Below, one piece after another: positions 56,227 through 64,000 of a stretch of DNA of 64,000 nt (within the stretch, counting starts at the first letter, position 1; the number at the start of each line of letters is the position of its first letter). The translations under genes and the position numbers were made by a program. The stretch comes from Natronosporangium hydrolyticum (lineage in GTDB: Bacteria; Actinomycetota; Actinomycetes; Mycobacteriales; Micromonosporaceae). The notes under the pieces are model-generated. The model did no database searches, was not told the DNA's origin, and worked only from the letters and a program-made list of their open reading frames with translations. The stretch covers positions 3,658,001 through 3,722,000 of the forward strand of contig NZ_CP070499.1 in NCBI RefSeq assembly GCF_016925615.1, written 5' to 3'.

Positions 56227-57910
56227 GCAACTGCGGGGCATCGGGGTCAGCCCGGGTGCGGCGGCAGGCCCCGCGTACGCATTGGCGCCCGCCCCCCAAC
56301 TACCCTCGCCGACCGGCGGCAGCGACCCGGCGACGGAGCTCCCCCGCGCGAACACCGCGCTGGCCGCGGTCGCCGCCGAGCTGACCCGCCGCGCCGAACA
56401 TACCCCCCTCGCCGACGCCGCCGAGATCCTGCGCGCCCAGGCGCTCATGGCCGACGACCCGGTGCTGCGGGACGCGGTCGCGGCGGCAGTGACCGCCGGC
56501 GCCGACGCCCCGCACGCCATCGACAGCGCGCTCGCTGAACACCGGCGCGCCTTCCTCGCCGCCGGCGGCTACCTCGCCGACCGGGTGACCGACCTGGACG
56601 ATCTACGGGACCGGGCGGTCGCCGCCTGCCTCGACCTGCCGATGCCGGGGATCCCCGACCCAGGGTGCCCCTTCGTGCTGGTCGCCGCCGATCTGGCGCC
56701 GGCCGACACGGCAGGGCTCGACCCGACCCAGGTGCTGGCGGTGGTCACCGAATCGGGTGGGCCGACCAGCCACACGGCGATCCTCGCCCGATCGCTCGGC
56801 CTGCCCGCGGTGGTGGGCTGCCGCCAAGTCCGGAAGGTGCCGGACGGCACGGTACTGGCGGTCGACGGTACTACCGGTGAGGTGACGATCGCCCCGGAGC
56901 CGGCCACAGTCGCCGCGCTCACCAAACGCGAACAGGCCCGCCGCCGACGGCTCGCCGCCACCTCCGGCCCGGGCCGCACCGCCGACGGTCAACCGGTCGG
57001 TCTACTGGCGAACCTCGGCCAACCCGCGGAGCTGGCCGCCGCCCACGCCGCCGGAGCCGAGGGGGTAGGACTCTTCCGAACCGAACTGCTTTACCTCGAC
57101 CGGCCCACGCCACCGAGCCTCGACGAACAGATCGCCATGTATACAGAGCTGTTCACTCGGGCCGGCGACGGTCGGGTGGTGGTACGCACGCTCGATGCCG
57201 GGGCGGACAAGCCGCTGCCGTTCCTCGCGAACGACACCACCGGCACGACAGAACCCAACCCGGCGCTCGGAGTCCGAGGCTACCGGCTGCGGCGTCGAGG
57301 GCCGGAGGTGCTGGCCAGCCAACTCAAGGCGATCGGCGTAGCCGCGCAGACGACCGGCGCCCAGGTGTGGGTGATGGCCCCCATGATCGCCACCCCCGCC
57401 GAGGCCGCGGAGTTCGCCGCGGACTGCCGGGCGCACGGAGTCACCCGTACCGGGGTGATGATCGAGGTACCGGCGGCGGCGTTGCAGGCCCGCGCGATCG
57501 CTGCCGAAGTGGACTTTCTCAGTATCGGCACGAACGATCTGAGCCAGTACGCGTTCGCCGCCGACCGGGAGTGCGCAGACTTGGCTGACCTACTCGACCC
57601 GTGGCAGCCGGCGCTGCTCGGGCTGATCGGCGCCTGCACGGAGGCTGGCCGTGTCGCCGGCATCCCCGTTGGGGTGTGCGGCGAGGCCGCCGCCGACCCG
57701 GCACTGGCGGTGGTGCTAGCCGGCCTCGGGGTCAACAGCCTGTCGATGGCTCCGGCGGCGATCCCGGCGGTCCGGGACTCGCTCGCCAATCACCAGCTCG
57801 CGGACTGCCAGCGGGCGGCGGAGGCTGCCCTGGCTGCCCCGGATGCCGCCCGCGCGCGAACTGTCGCGCGGAGTATCGCGCGGACTATGGAGGGTCTGCG
57901 TCTCGAATAG
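56219..57910 (+). CDS. ptsI: PTS enzyme I (phosphoenolpyruvate-protein phosphotransferase)
   Basis: A 563-aa EI of normal plan. The N-terminal HPr-binding and swivel domains carry ESGGPTSHTAILARSLGLP, with the phosphohistidine His185. The C-terminal PEP barrel has GVGLFRTELLYLDR, RTLDAGADKPLPF, TGVMIEVPAAAL, SIGTNDLSQYAFAADR and GVCGEAAADP. All catalytic parts are present. It starts within the ptsH end (overlap 8 nt). Its 3' end overlaps the convergent HNH gene by 26 nt. Last gene of the operon. Confidence 0.95.
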   Translation: MAKQLRGIGVSPGAAAGPAYALAPAPQLPSPTGGSDPATELPRANTALAAVAAELTRRAEHTPLADAAEILRAQALMADDPVLRDAVAAAVTAGADAPHAIDSALAEHRRAFLAAGGYLADRVTDLDDLRDRAVAACLDLPMPGIPDPGCPFVLVAADLAPADTAGLDPTQVLAVVTESGGPTSHTAILARSLGLPAVVGCRQVRKVPDGTVLAVDGTTGEVTIAPEPATVAALTKREQARRRRLAATSGPGRTADGQPVGLLANLGQPAELAAAHAAGAEGVGLFRTELLYLDRPTPPSLDEQIAMYTELFTRAGDGRVVVRTLDAGADKPLPFLANDTTGTTEPNPALGVRGYRLRRRGPEVLASQLKAIGVAAQTTGAQVWVMAPMIATPAEAAEFAADCRAHGVTRTGVMIEVPAAALQARAIAAEVDFLSIGTNDLSQYAFAADRECADLADLLDPWQPALLGLIGACTEAGRVAGIPVGVCGEAAADPALAVVLAGLGVNSLSMAPAAIPAVRDSLANHQLADCQRAAEAALAAPDAARARTVARSIARTMEGLRLE

Positions 57911-59558
57911 GCGGCGGGATCGCTGCCCGCGGCGGCGGGATCGCTGCCGGCGGCGGCGCCGTTTCCGGTGCAGGATCCAGCACCGGTTCGGGCGTGGTCA
58001 CATACTGCATACCGCGGGGTGTGGTCCACCCGAACACACCCGGCGTCGGCTGGATGATCTCTGCTCCGCCCTCATGTTTGAACCGGTGATGCCGCCGGCA
58101 CAGCGGGCCGAGGTTGTCCGCGGTGCTCGCTCCACCCTCAGCCCAATCGACGGTATGGTCCAGGTCGCAGCCGCGCGCGGGCCGGCGGCAGCCCGGTGCC
58201 ACGCAGGTAGGGTTCCTGGCCCGCACGAACGCCGCCACCCCTGCGCTCGGACGCCGAGCGGTGGCGGCCGGGGTAACCGCAGCGGAGCCGGCAGCAGTAG
58301 GGCGGGCGCGCACCGGGCCGTGACACACCACTTCGCCCAGCTCGTTCAGGACTGAATACCGCCACGACCCGCGCAACTGCTCGGCGGCGACCTGCCTGGC
58401 GATGTCCGCCACCACCGGCCCGAACCCCCGGAGTTCTCCCGGTGACTCCGACAGGCTCAGCAGCGTCGTCAGCGGCACCTGCAGCTCCACCACCCCGCGT
58501 CGCGGACCGGGCAGGGCTGCCGCGCCAGAACCCCCGGCACCGCCGCTGCCCGAGCCGGACACAGCAGTGTCTCCGGGCACAACAGTGTCTCCGGGCACAA
58601 CAGTATCTGCGGGCACAGCAGGCTCGGAGGCTGGACTCGGGCGCCCGGCAGCCGCCGACGCCTCCGGATCGGGCGACGTCCGCCTTGAGGTCAGCGACCC
58701 AGGATCGCCGTCCGGCACCGAGAGTCCGCCGGTGTGCCGACCCACCGCGCCGCCGACCGCCACTCCCTCGCCAGCGAGCAGATCCACCATGGCATCGGCT
58801 CGTAACTGGTCGAAAGTCCGGCCATCACCGGCCGACTTCGCCGCCTGCGCGATCGCGCTCAGCCGTTCCCAGACCATCGCGACGTCCCGGGGAGGGAGGC
58901 TGCGTCCCCACAGCTCGCCACTGCCGTCCTCATTGTTGTGTAGCTCGACCCGCCGGCCCCTGATCGCCGCCGCTGCTCGCCGCCCGGCCCACTCTGGATC
59001 TGCCGCGATGAGGGTCCGCCGCAGCCGGGCCCGCAGCTGGCCGGTGGTCCACTCCCCCGCCCGCTCCAGGATCGAGTCCACCACCGAGGCGGCGAGTTGC
59101 CGGTCGGGCAACGGCTCCACCAATTCGGTGATGACCAACGCCCGGGGTAGGTCGATCCATCCGCGAGACAGCGCCGCTCCCACCGCCGGGAACTCTTCGA
59201 TGATCTCGCGCGCCTGCGCCAGTCTCCGACCGGCCGCCATCGTGCTCCACCGCAACGCGCAGGCGATCTCGGCCTCGGCCCACGCATACCGACCTGAGCC
59301 GTCCGGCTCTGGCTCGTCTTCCCAGGTCACCGCACAGAGGTCGGCCATCAGCTCAGCCTGTAGGTGGCACACCAGCCGTTGCCGTGCCCGCAGCAGCCGC
59401 ACTCGATCCGGTTCGGATAGTGCCCGGCGATCGAAGCCGGCGACGAGCTGCGCCAGCTCCAACCCGGCCGGGAGCTCTTCCAGCTCTTCCGGCAGCCGAG
59501 ACCGCGCCGGCAGATCTGGCTGCTCGGGCTGGTCGGCGGCCGCCGTCGATTCGATCAC
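57885..59558 (-). CDS. 13E12/DUF222 HNH endonuclease-like protein
   Basis: A 557-aa protein. The DUF222 part (about 25-300) is helical; a Gly/Ser/Thr/Pro-rich linker with VPGDTVVPGDT repeats (about 305-345) leads to a second DUF222 segment and an HNH domain near 450-510: CVAPGCRRPARGCDLDHTVD, then NLGPLCRRHHRFKH. The C-terminus is Pro-rich. Multi-copy family in actinobacteria with an unclear, perhaps mobile, role. GTG start. It separates ptsI from the PadR-GyrI region, so it may be an insertion. Confidence 0.9.
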   Translation of the reverse strand: MIESTAAADQPEQPDLPARSRLPEELEELPAGLELAQLVAGFDRRALSEPDRVRLLRARQRLVCHLQAELMADLCAVTWEDEPEPDGSGRYAWAEAEIACALRWSTMAAGRRLAQAREIIEEFPAVGAALSRGWIDLPRALVITELVEPLPDRQLAASVVDSILERAGEWTTGQLRARLRRTLIAADPEWAGRRAAAAIRGRRVELHNNEDGSGELWGRSLPPRDVAMVWERLSAIAQAAKSAGDGRTFDQLRADAMVDLLAGEGVAVGGAVGRHTGGLSVPDGDPGSLTSRRTSPDPEASAAAGRPSPASEPAVPADTVVPGDTVVPGDTAVSGSGSGGAGGSGAAALPGPRRGVVELQVPLTTLLSLSESPGELRGFGPVVADIARQVAAEQLRGSWRYSVLNELGEVVCHGPVRARPTAAGSAAVTPAATARRPSAGVAAFVRARNPTCVAPGCRRPARGCDLDHTVDWAEGGASTADNLGPLCRRHHRFKHEGGAEIIQPTPGVFGWTTPRGMQYVTTPEPVLDPAPETAPPPAAIPPPRAAIPPPIRDADPP

Positions 59559-59594
59559 GTGTTCGACTATAACACACGGTCACCACCGAGTATT

Positions 59595-59831
59595 ATTCCA
59601 GTGCTGCTGGTCGGCCTGGCCAACAGCCCGAGCCTGCCAGGGCCGGAGGTCGTCGATGCCCTGCACGAACGCCGCACCAGGCTGGCGGCACAGCTCGCCG
59701 CGGTCCAGTCGACCCGGGCCGCCCAGGAGCCGGTGGCAGAGTTCGTCGCCGTCATCTTCGATTACAGCGGTACCCAACTACGCGCCGAGCAGGAGTGGCT
59801 CGACTCGACGATAAGGAAGCTGGATCAGCCC
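59595..59831 (+). pseudogene. PadR-type regulator remnant, C-terminal part only
   Basis: In frame with the following gene lie about 78 codons that read like the C-terminal domain of a PadR regulator: PVLLVGLANSPSLPGPEVVD, HERRTRLAAQLAAVQ, then EFVAVIFDYSGTQLRAEQEW. The N-terminal winged helix is absent; directly upstream is the divergent 13E12 gene. No stop separates it from the GyrI-like part, so it may be translated as a fusion from GTG 59601. A truncation caused by insertion of the 13E12 gene is the simplest reading. Confidence 0.45.
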
Positions 59832-60449
59832 ATGCCCAAGTCGGACATCAAGCGCGACCGCCGCGACCTCTACGCTCCCCGCTCCGACGGTTTTCAGCTT
59901 GTTACGGTGCCCGAGCTGCCGTTTCTGATGGTCGACGGCGCTGGCGACCCCAACACCTCAGCGTCCTATCAAGAGGCTGTGACGACGCTGTACGCCGTGT
60001 CGTACGCAGTGAAGTTCGCGAGCAAGCAGCAGCTCGACCGGGACTACGTCGTCGCACCGCTGGAGGGTCTGTGGTCAGCCGACGACCCGGCCGTCTTCGT
60101 GACCCGGGAGAAGGAGACGTGGCAGTGGACCATGATGATCACCCAGCCGGAGTGGATCACCGCGGCGATGGTCGACGACGCGGTCCAACGGGCCGCGACC
60201 AAGCGGGACCTGCCGGCGCTGGCGCGGCTCCGGTTCGAAGGCTACGTCGATGGGCTGTCCGCGCAGGTGCTGCACATCGGCTCGTACGATGATGAGGGGC
60301 CGGTGCTGGAACGCCTCCACCAGGAGTTCATGCCGGCCAACGGCCTCACCTTCAACGGACCGCACCACGAGGTTTACCTACGCGATCCGCGGCGGACCGA
60401 GCCGGCGAAGCTGCGGACCATCTTGCGGCAGCCGGTTGCCCGCCGTTAG
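59832..60449 (+). CDS. GyrI-like small-molecule-binding domain protein
   Basis: A 205-aa protein, normal length for stand-alone GyrI-like/AraC-effector-binding proteins. It opens KSDIKRDRRDLYAPRSDGFQ and has LPFLMVDGAGDPNTSASYQE, TWQWTMMITQPEWI and GLTFNGPHHEVYLRDPRR. Such proteins bind hydrophobic cations or other ligands. The ATG at 59832 matches the usual family start; the frame is open further upstream into a PadR remnant. Ribosome site weak. Confidence 0.82.
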   Translation: MPKSDIKRDRRDLYAPRSDGFQLVTVPELPFLMVDGAGDPNTSASYQEAVTTLYAVSYAVKFASKQQLDRDYVVAPLEGLWSADDPAVFVTREKETWQWTMMITQPEWITAAMVDDAVQRAATKRDLPALARLRFEGYVDGLSAQVLHIGSYDDEGPVLERLHQEFMPANGLTFNGPHHEVYLRDPRRTEPAKLRTILRQPVARR

Positions 60450-60540
60450 CCCGCCTTGGCCCGCCAGCTGCTACGACCCGACCTCGGGCAGTGTGCAGGG
60501 CGGTGTTCCAGACGGACGCGGTGGGGAGCATCATGGGCGG

Positions 60541-62457
60541 ATGTTCCAGGTACGGTTCGGCCCTCAGGTCTGCGGTGACCTCGACGCGGGCGGGCAGCGC
60601 GAATGGCTGCTCGCCGACGGCTGCGGCGGGTACGCCATGGGGACCGTCAGCGGCCTGCGTACCCGCCGTTACCACGGTTTGCTGGTGGTCGCTGGCGATC
60701 CACCGGCGCAGCGTCGGGTGGCGCTGGCCGCGTTGGACCCGGTGCTCACGCTGCCCGGCGGCGGGCAGGTACGGCTCGGGTGCCACGAGTGGGCCTCGGG
60801 CGCGATCGCCCCGGCCGGCCACACGCTGCTGTCGGAGTTCGACCTGACCGACGGGTTGCCGCGTTGGCGGTGGCGGGTCGGTGACGTGGTCTACCAACGT
60901 GAGTTGGCCAATATTCCTGGACGGCCGTACCTGGCGGTGGTTGACCGGCTGCTGGCCGGCGGTCCGGTGGCGGTGGCGGTGCAGGCGTTGGGCACCTGGC
61001 GGGACGCCCACGGCGAGCGGAGCGCGGACGGGCCACCGCCGGTGATGACCGCGACCGCCGACGGGGTGGTGGTCGAGGAGAGCTACCGGCTGGCCGGGCC
61101 GGGCTGGCGCCCGACCGGGGTGTGGTGGCGTGATGTCCACCACCGGGAGGAGGCGGCCCGCGGCCTGGCCGCCACCGAGGATCTGTGGTTCGCCGGGGAG
61201 TTCCAGGCCGAGCTCACTCCCGGCGCCGACCTGGAGATCGTCGCGTGGGCCGGTGACCTCGCCGCCGACCTCCCGCCGGCGGCTGACGCGGTGGCGGCGG
61301 CGCGGCGGCGACATCAGCAGCTGGCGGTCGGCCAGGACACGCTGACGGCGGCGCTGCGGCCGGCGGCGGACACCTTCGTCGTGACCACCCCGTCGGGGCC
61401 GGATGTGATCGCCGGCTACCCGTGGTTCGGCGCCTGGTCCAGGGACACCATGATCTCGTACGAGGGGCTGTTCCTCGCCACCGGCCGGACCGATCTCGGC
61501 CGGGAGTTGCTGACGACCTACGCGGCGACGCTCTCGGAGGGGATGCTCGCCAACACCGCCGACACCGGCTCGTTGACCTACAACACCGCCGACGCCACCC
61601 TGTGGTTCCTGCATGCGGTGGCCCGGCATGTCGCGGTCACCGGCGACACCGACCTGGCGGCGTCGCTGCTGCCGCAGCTGCGGGCGGTGGTCGAGGCCCA
61701 CCAGACCGGCACCAGGTACGGCATCCGGGTCGACCCGGCCGACGGGCTGCTCACACAGGGCGCCGATGGCGAGGCGCTGACCTGGATGGACGCGCGCATC
61801 GATGGGGTGCCGGTCACCCCGCGGGTGGGTAAGGCGGTCGAACTCAACGCGTTGTGGGTCAACGCGATCGGTTCATTGGCGGCGCTGGCCAGCGCGGCGG
61901 GCGCGGGCGAGGAGGCGGATTCCTGGCACCGGCTGCGGCAGCAGACCGTGGCGGCGTTCCAGCGCAGCTTCCCGACCCCCACCGGCGATCTCGCGGATGT
62001 CGCTGGGGAGCCTGCCCGTTGCCGCCCGAACCAACTGTTGGCCTACTCGTTGCCGTACGCGCCACTGACCCCGGAGCCGGCGCAGCTGCAGCGGGTGGCG
62101 GCGAGGCTGTTGACCCCGATCGGGCTGCGCAGCCTGGCTCCGGACGAGCCGGGTTATCTCGGCCGCCACCGGGGCGGGCCGGCGGAGCGGGACCGGGCCT
62201 ATCACCAGGGCACGGTGTGGCCGTGGCTGCTCGGCCCGTACGCGGACGCAGCCGCCCGGGCAGGTCTATCTACCGAGGACCTGCTGGCTGGGTTCGTCGC
62301 CCACCTGGGCGAGTACGGGCTGGGTTCGGTGAGCGAGACCGCCGACGGTGACCCGCCGCACGCCGGCACCGGCTGCCCGTTCCAGGCCTGGTCGGTGGCG
62401 GAGGTGCTGCGCCTGGCCCACGGCCGGGAGCGACCCGGCGGCCCGCGCGGGTCGTGA
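60541..62457 (+). CDS. glycogen debranching enzyme (GH133 amylo-alpha-1,6-glucosidase)
   Basis: A 638-aa cytosolic enzyme. The N-terminal domain has REWLLADGCGGYAMGTVSG and RTRRYHGLLV, typical of archaeal/bacterial GDE. The (alpha/alpha)6 catalytic domain carries AGYPWFGAWSRDTMISYEGL, with the catalytic Asp, TADATLWFLHAV, and YHQGTVWPWLLGPYADA near the end. It removes branch points from glycogen after phosphorylase. ATG at 60541 is preceded by GGGCGG only. Single gene; a palindromic terminator follows. Confidence 0.92.
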   Translation: MFQVRFGPQVCGDLDAGGQREWLLADGCGGYAMGTVSGLRTRRYHGLLVVAGDPPAQRRVALAALDPVLTLPGGGQVRLGCHEWASGAIAPAGHTLLSEFDLTDGLPRWRWRVGDVVYQRELANIPGRPYLAVVDRLLAGGPVAVAVQALGTWRDAHGERSADGPPPVMTATADGVVVEESYRLAGPGWRPTGVWWRDVHHREEAARGLAATEDLWFAGEFQAELTPGADLEIVAWAGDLAADLPPAADAVAAARRRHQQLAVGQDTLTAALRPAADTFVVTTPSGPDVIAGYPWFGAWSRDTMISYEGLFLATGRTDLGRELLTTYAATLSEGMLANTADTGSLTYNTADATLWFLHAVARHVAVTGDTDLAASLLPQLRAVVEAHQTGTRYGIRVDPADGLLTQGADGEALTWMDARIDGVPVTPRVGKAVELNALWVNAIGSLAALASAAGAGEEADSWHRLRQQTVAAFQRSFPTPTGDLADVAGEPARCRPNQLLAYSLPYAPLTPEPAQLQRVAARLLTPIGLRSLAPDEPGYLGRHRGGPAERDRAYHQGTVWPWLLGPYADAAARAGLSTEDLLAGFVAHLGEYGLGSVSETADGDPPHAGTGCPFQAWSVAEVLRLAHGRERPGGPRGS

Positions 62458-62461
62458 AGCC

Positions 62462-62478
62462 CCGGAGTGTCACTCCGG
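62462..62478 (+). terminator. short palindromic hairpin after the debranching enzyme
   Basis: CCGGAGTGTCACTCCGG: 8-bp arms with a single central base, 5 nt past the stop. Confidence 0.5.
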
Positions 62479-62567
62479 CCCAGACCACTACTCTAGGTAG
62501 GATCGTCGATACTGACTAGGCGTACGCCTCGGCCTGCGCCCCGTGACGAGCCAGAGCTGAGGGTGCC

Positions 62568-63419
62568 ATGCGCAGCCGCGAGATGTACCCGGCCGGCGTG
62601 CCCTGCTGGGTCGACCTCACCACACCAGACCCATTGGCAGCGGCCGCGTTCTACCGCGGACTGTTCGGCTGGGAGATCACCCCCGCGGAGTCCGCGGAGA
62701 CCGCCGGCTACTCCCTCGCCCGGCTGGGTGATGCCGAGGTCGCCGGGGTGCAGGCGGTCGCCGACCCGACTTCGCGGTGGCGGACCTACGTCGCGGTGGC
62801 CGACGTGGCGGAGACCGCAAACGACGTCACCGACGCTGGCGGCACGGTGATTACGGAGCCGATGCCGTTGCCCGGCCTGGCCCGGGTGGCGTTCTGCCGC
62901 GACCCGCAAGGGGCGGCGTTCGGCCTGTGGCAGCCGGCCGGGATGCCCGGCGCCGGCGAGGTCAACAAGCCTGCGACGTGGAACTGGAGCGAGCTGAACG
63001 TACCCGACCCGGAGCCGGCGGCGCGCTTCTACGAGGCGGTCTTCGGGTGGCAGTGTGACACCCTCGACCTCGGCGGCGAGCAGACGATCATGGTGCGGTT
63101 GCCCGGCTACGGTGCCTTCCTTGAGATCATCGACCCGGGGATCCGACAACGACATGAGACCGGCGGTGCCCCGCCCAACTTCACTGATGCGATCGCCTGG
63201 CTCCAGCCGCTGGGGGCGGGCGACGACGACGCAGCGTATTGGAGCGTGACCTTCGCGGTCGCGGACGCGGTCGCAACCGCCGACCAGGCGAAACCGCTGG
63301 GTGGCCAGGTACGTGTGCCGCCCTTCACGGCCGGCGGCACGGTGGTCGCGGTGCTCGCCGACCCGCACGGCGCAAGCTTCACGATCAGCCAGTACGCGGG
63401 AGCCACCGCCGAGGAGTGA
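62568..63419 (+). CDS. double VOC-domain protein
   Basis: A 283-aa protein of two VOC units in tandem: about 12-130 (VDLTTPDPLAAAAFYRGLFG to DPQGAAFGLWQP) and about 140-275 (ELNVPDPEPAARFYEAVFGW to DPHGASFTISQY). The layout is that of the actinobacterial 27-kDa antigen Cfp30B group. Substrate unknown. ATG after GAGGG. It stands alone, 26 nt before the FNT gene on the same strand. Confidence 0.88.
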   Translation: MRSREMYPAGVPCWVDLTTPDPLAAAAFYRGLFGWEITPAESAETAGYSLARLGDAEVAGVQAVADPTSRWRTYVAVADVAETANDVTDAGGTVITEPMPLPGLARVAFCRDPQGAAFGLWQPAGMPGAGEVNKPATWNWSELNVPDPEPAARFYEAVFGWQCDTLDLGGEQTIMVRLPGYGAFLEIIDPGIRQRHETGGAPPNFTDAIAWLQPLGAGDDDAAYWSVTFAVADAVATADQAKPLGGQVRVPPFTAGGTVVAVLADPHGASFTISQYAGATAEE

Positions 63420-63444
63420 CCGGCGCGATATCGTCAACCTGAGT

Positions 63445-64000
63445 ATGAGAGAAGTCTCCTCGGGTCTGGACGCCTACTCACCGCCGGAGATCGCCCAGCG
63501 GGTGGAGGCGTTCGGGGTCGCCAAGAGCGCCGCACCCTGGTGGCAGACGTTCATGCTGGGGATGCTCGCCGGAGGCTTCATCGGGCTGGGCGGGCTCTAC
63601 TACACCTTCATGACCGTCGGCGACGGTGGCTGGCAACGGCTCGCCGGCGGGCTGGTGCTCTCGACCGGTTACATGCTGGCGATCCTCGCCGGAGCTGAGG
63701 TGTTCACCAGCAACAACCTGCTTGCGATGGCGTGGGCTTCCCGGAAGGTGAGCAGCTGGCGGGTGCTGCGGAACTGGAGCATCGTGCTGTGCGCCAACGC
63801 GGTAGGCGCCGTCGGCCTCGCCGTCATCTTTCTGATCTCTGGCCTGCCGCTGGCCGAGGATGGCGCGGTCGGAGAACGTGCCGTCGCGCTGGCGGCGCAC
63901 AGTTCATCGCTAGGCGCGATGCACGCGTTCGGGCTGGGTGTGCTGGGCAACCTCTTCGTCTGCCTGGCGGTGTGGGTGTCGATGGCCGGCCGGTCGGTCA
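63445..64000 (+). CDS. formate/nitrite transporter family channel, 5' part
   Basis: The first 185 codons of an FNT channel; it runs off the window. After an N-terminal SSGLDAYSPPEIAQRVEAFG come membrane helices and the FNT signature GAEVFTSNNLLAMAWASRKV, where TSNN lines the pore, then LRNWSIVLCANAVGAV. FocA/NirC homologues carry formate, nitrite or hydrosulfide. ATG at 63445 has only a weak ribosome site. Which anion is carried cannot be told here. Confidence 0.88.
   Translation, partial: MREVSSGLDAYSPPEIAQRVEAFGVAKSAAPWWQTFMLGMLAGGFIGLGGLYYTFMTVGDGGWQRLAGGLVLSTGYMLAILAGAEVFTSNNLLAMAWASRKVSSWRVLRNWSIVLCANAVGAVGLAVIFLISGLPLAEDGAVGERAVALAAHSSSLGAMHAFGLGVLGNLFVCLAVWVSMAGRSV

Overview
The window is high-GC DNA with many GTG starts, tightly overlapped operons and families typical of Actinomycetota (SARP, LAL regulators, 13E12/DUF222, RNHCP, HelD, stressosome with PP2C partners). 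It looks like a chromosome segment of a filamentous actinomycete, most likely Micromonosporaceae; the family is inference, as no rRNA or marker gene is present. I see no tRNA, rRNA, CRISPR or IS element.

Layout. 1-7.2 kb: the 3' end of a SARP/BTAD regulator, a compact class II lanthipeptide locus on the minus strand (74-aa precursor, LanM, bicovalent-type FAD oxidase) and an acyl-CoA dehydrogenase behind its own terminator. 7.2-16.9 kb: a LAL/LuxR regulator, an RNHCP zinc protein, two secreted cell-wall or glycan hydrolases sharing one C-terminal module (the second preceded by two DasR-like sites), and a permease pair. 17-27.4 kb: CstA, a small cysteine protein, a two-gene ABC exporter with a Zur-like box, a CBM2 protein and a tricorn protease. 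27.5-33.3 kb: phosphoketolase-acetate kinase, a universal stress protein and a DevS-like sensor kinase, suggesting low-oxygen or energy-stress physiology. 33.3-37.4 kb: SulP, rhodanese and persulfide-dioxygenase-like genes divergent from a CstR-like repressor, with two C/G-tract operators between. 37.5-40.4 kb: a Zur regulon (zinc-free L28, L33, S14, L31 and a CobW protein) around one Zur box. 40.4-44.9 kb: a stressosome operon (rsbR-S-T, an ATPase/PP2C fusion and a second PP2C) whose promoter matches SigB consensus, mirrored by a divergent SigB-like promoter. 45-50.9 kb: VOC protein, SDR/TetR pair, HelD, ParA-like ATPase and a zinc-ribbon gene between two copies of a long palindrome. 50.9-57.9 kb: one operon with a DeoR regulator, PfkB kinase, separate mannitol-type IIC, IIB and IIA, a zinc dehydrogenase, HPr and EI. 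57.9-64 kb: a 13E12 HNH gene, a PadR remnant joined to a GyrI-like gene, a GH133 debranching enzyme, a double-VOC protein and the start of an FNT channel.

The most interesting items are the lanthipeptide locus with its flavin oxidase; the self-contained mannitol PTS operon without MtlD, which suggests a fructose-1-phosphate route; the dispersed GATCATG-ended palindromes; and a set of readable operators (dre-like, Zur, CstR-like, SigB, DosR-like) that assign several loci to regulons.
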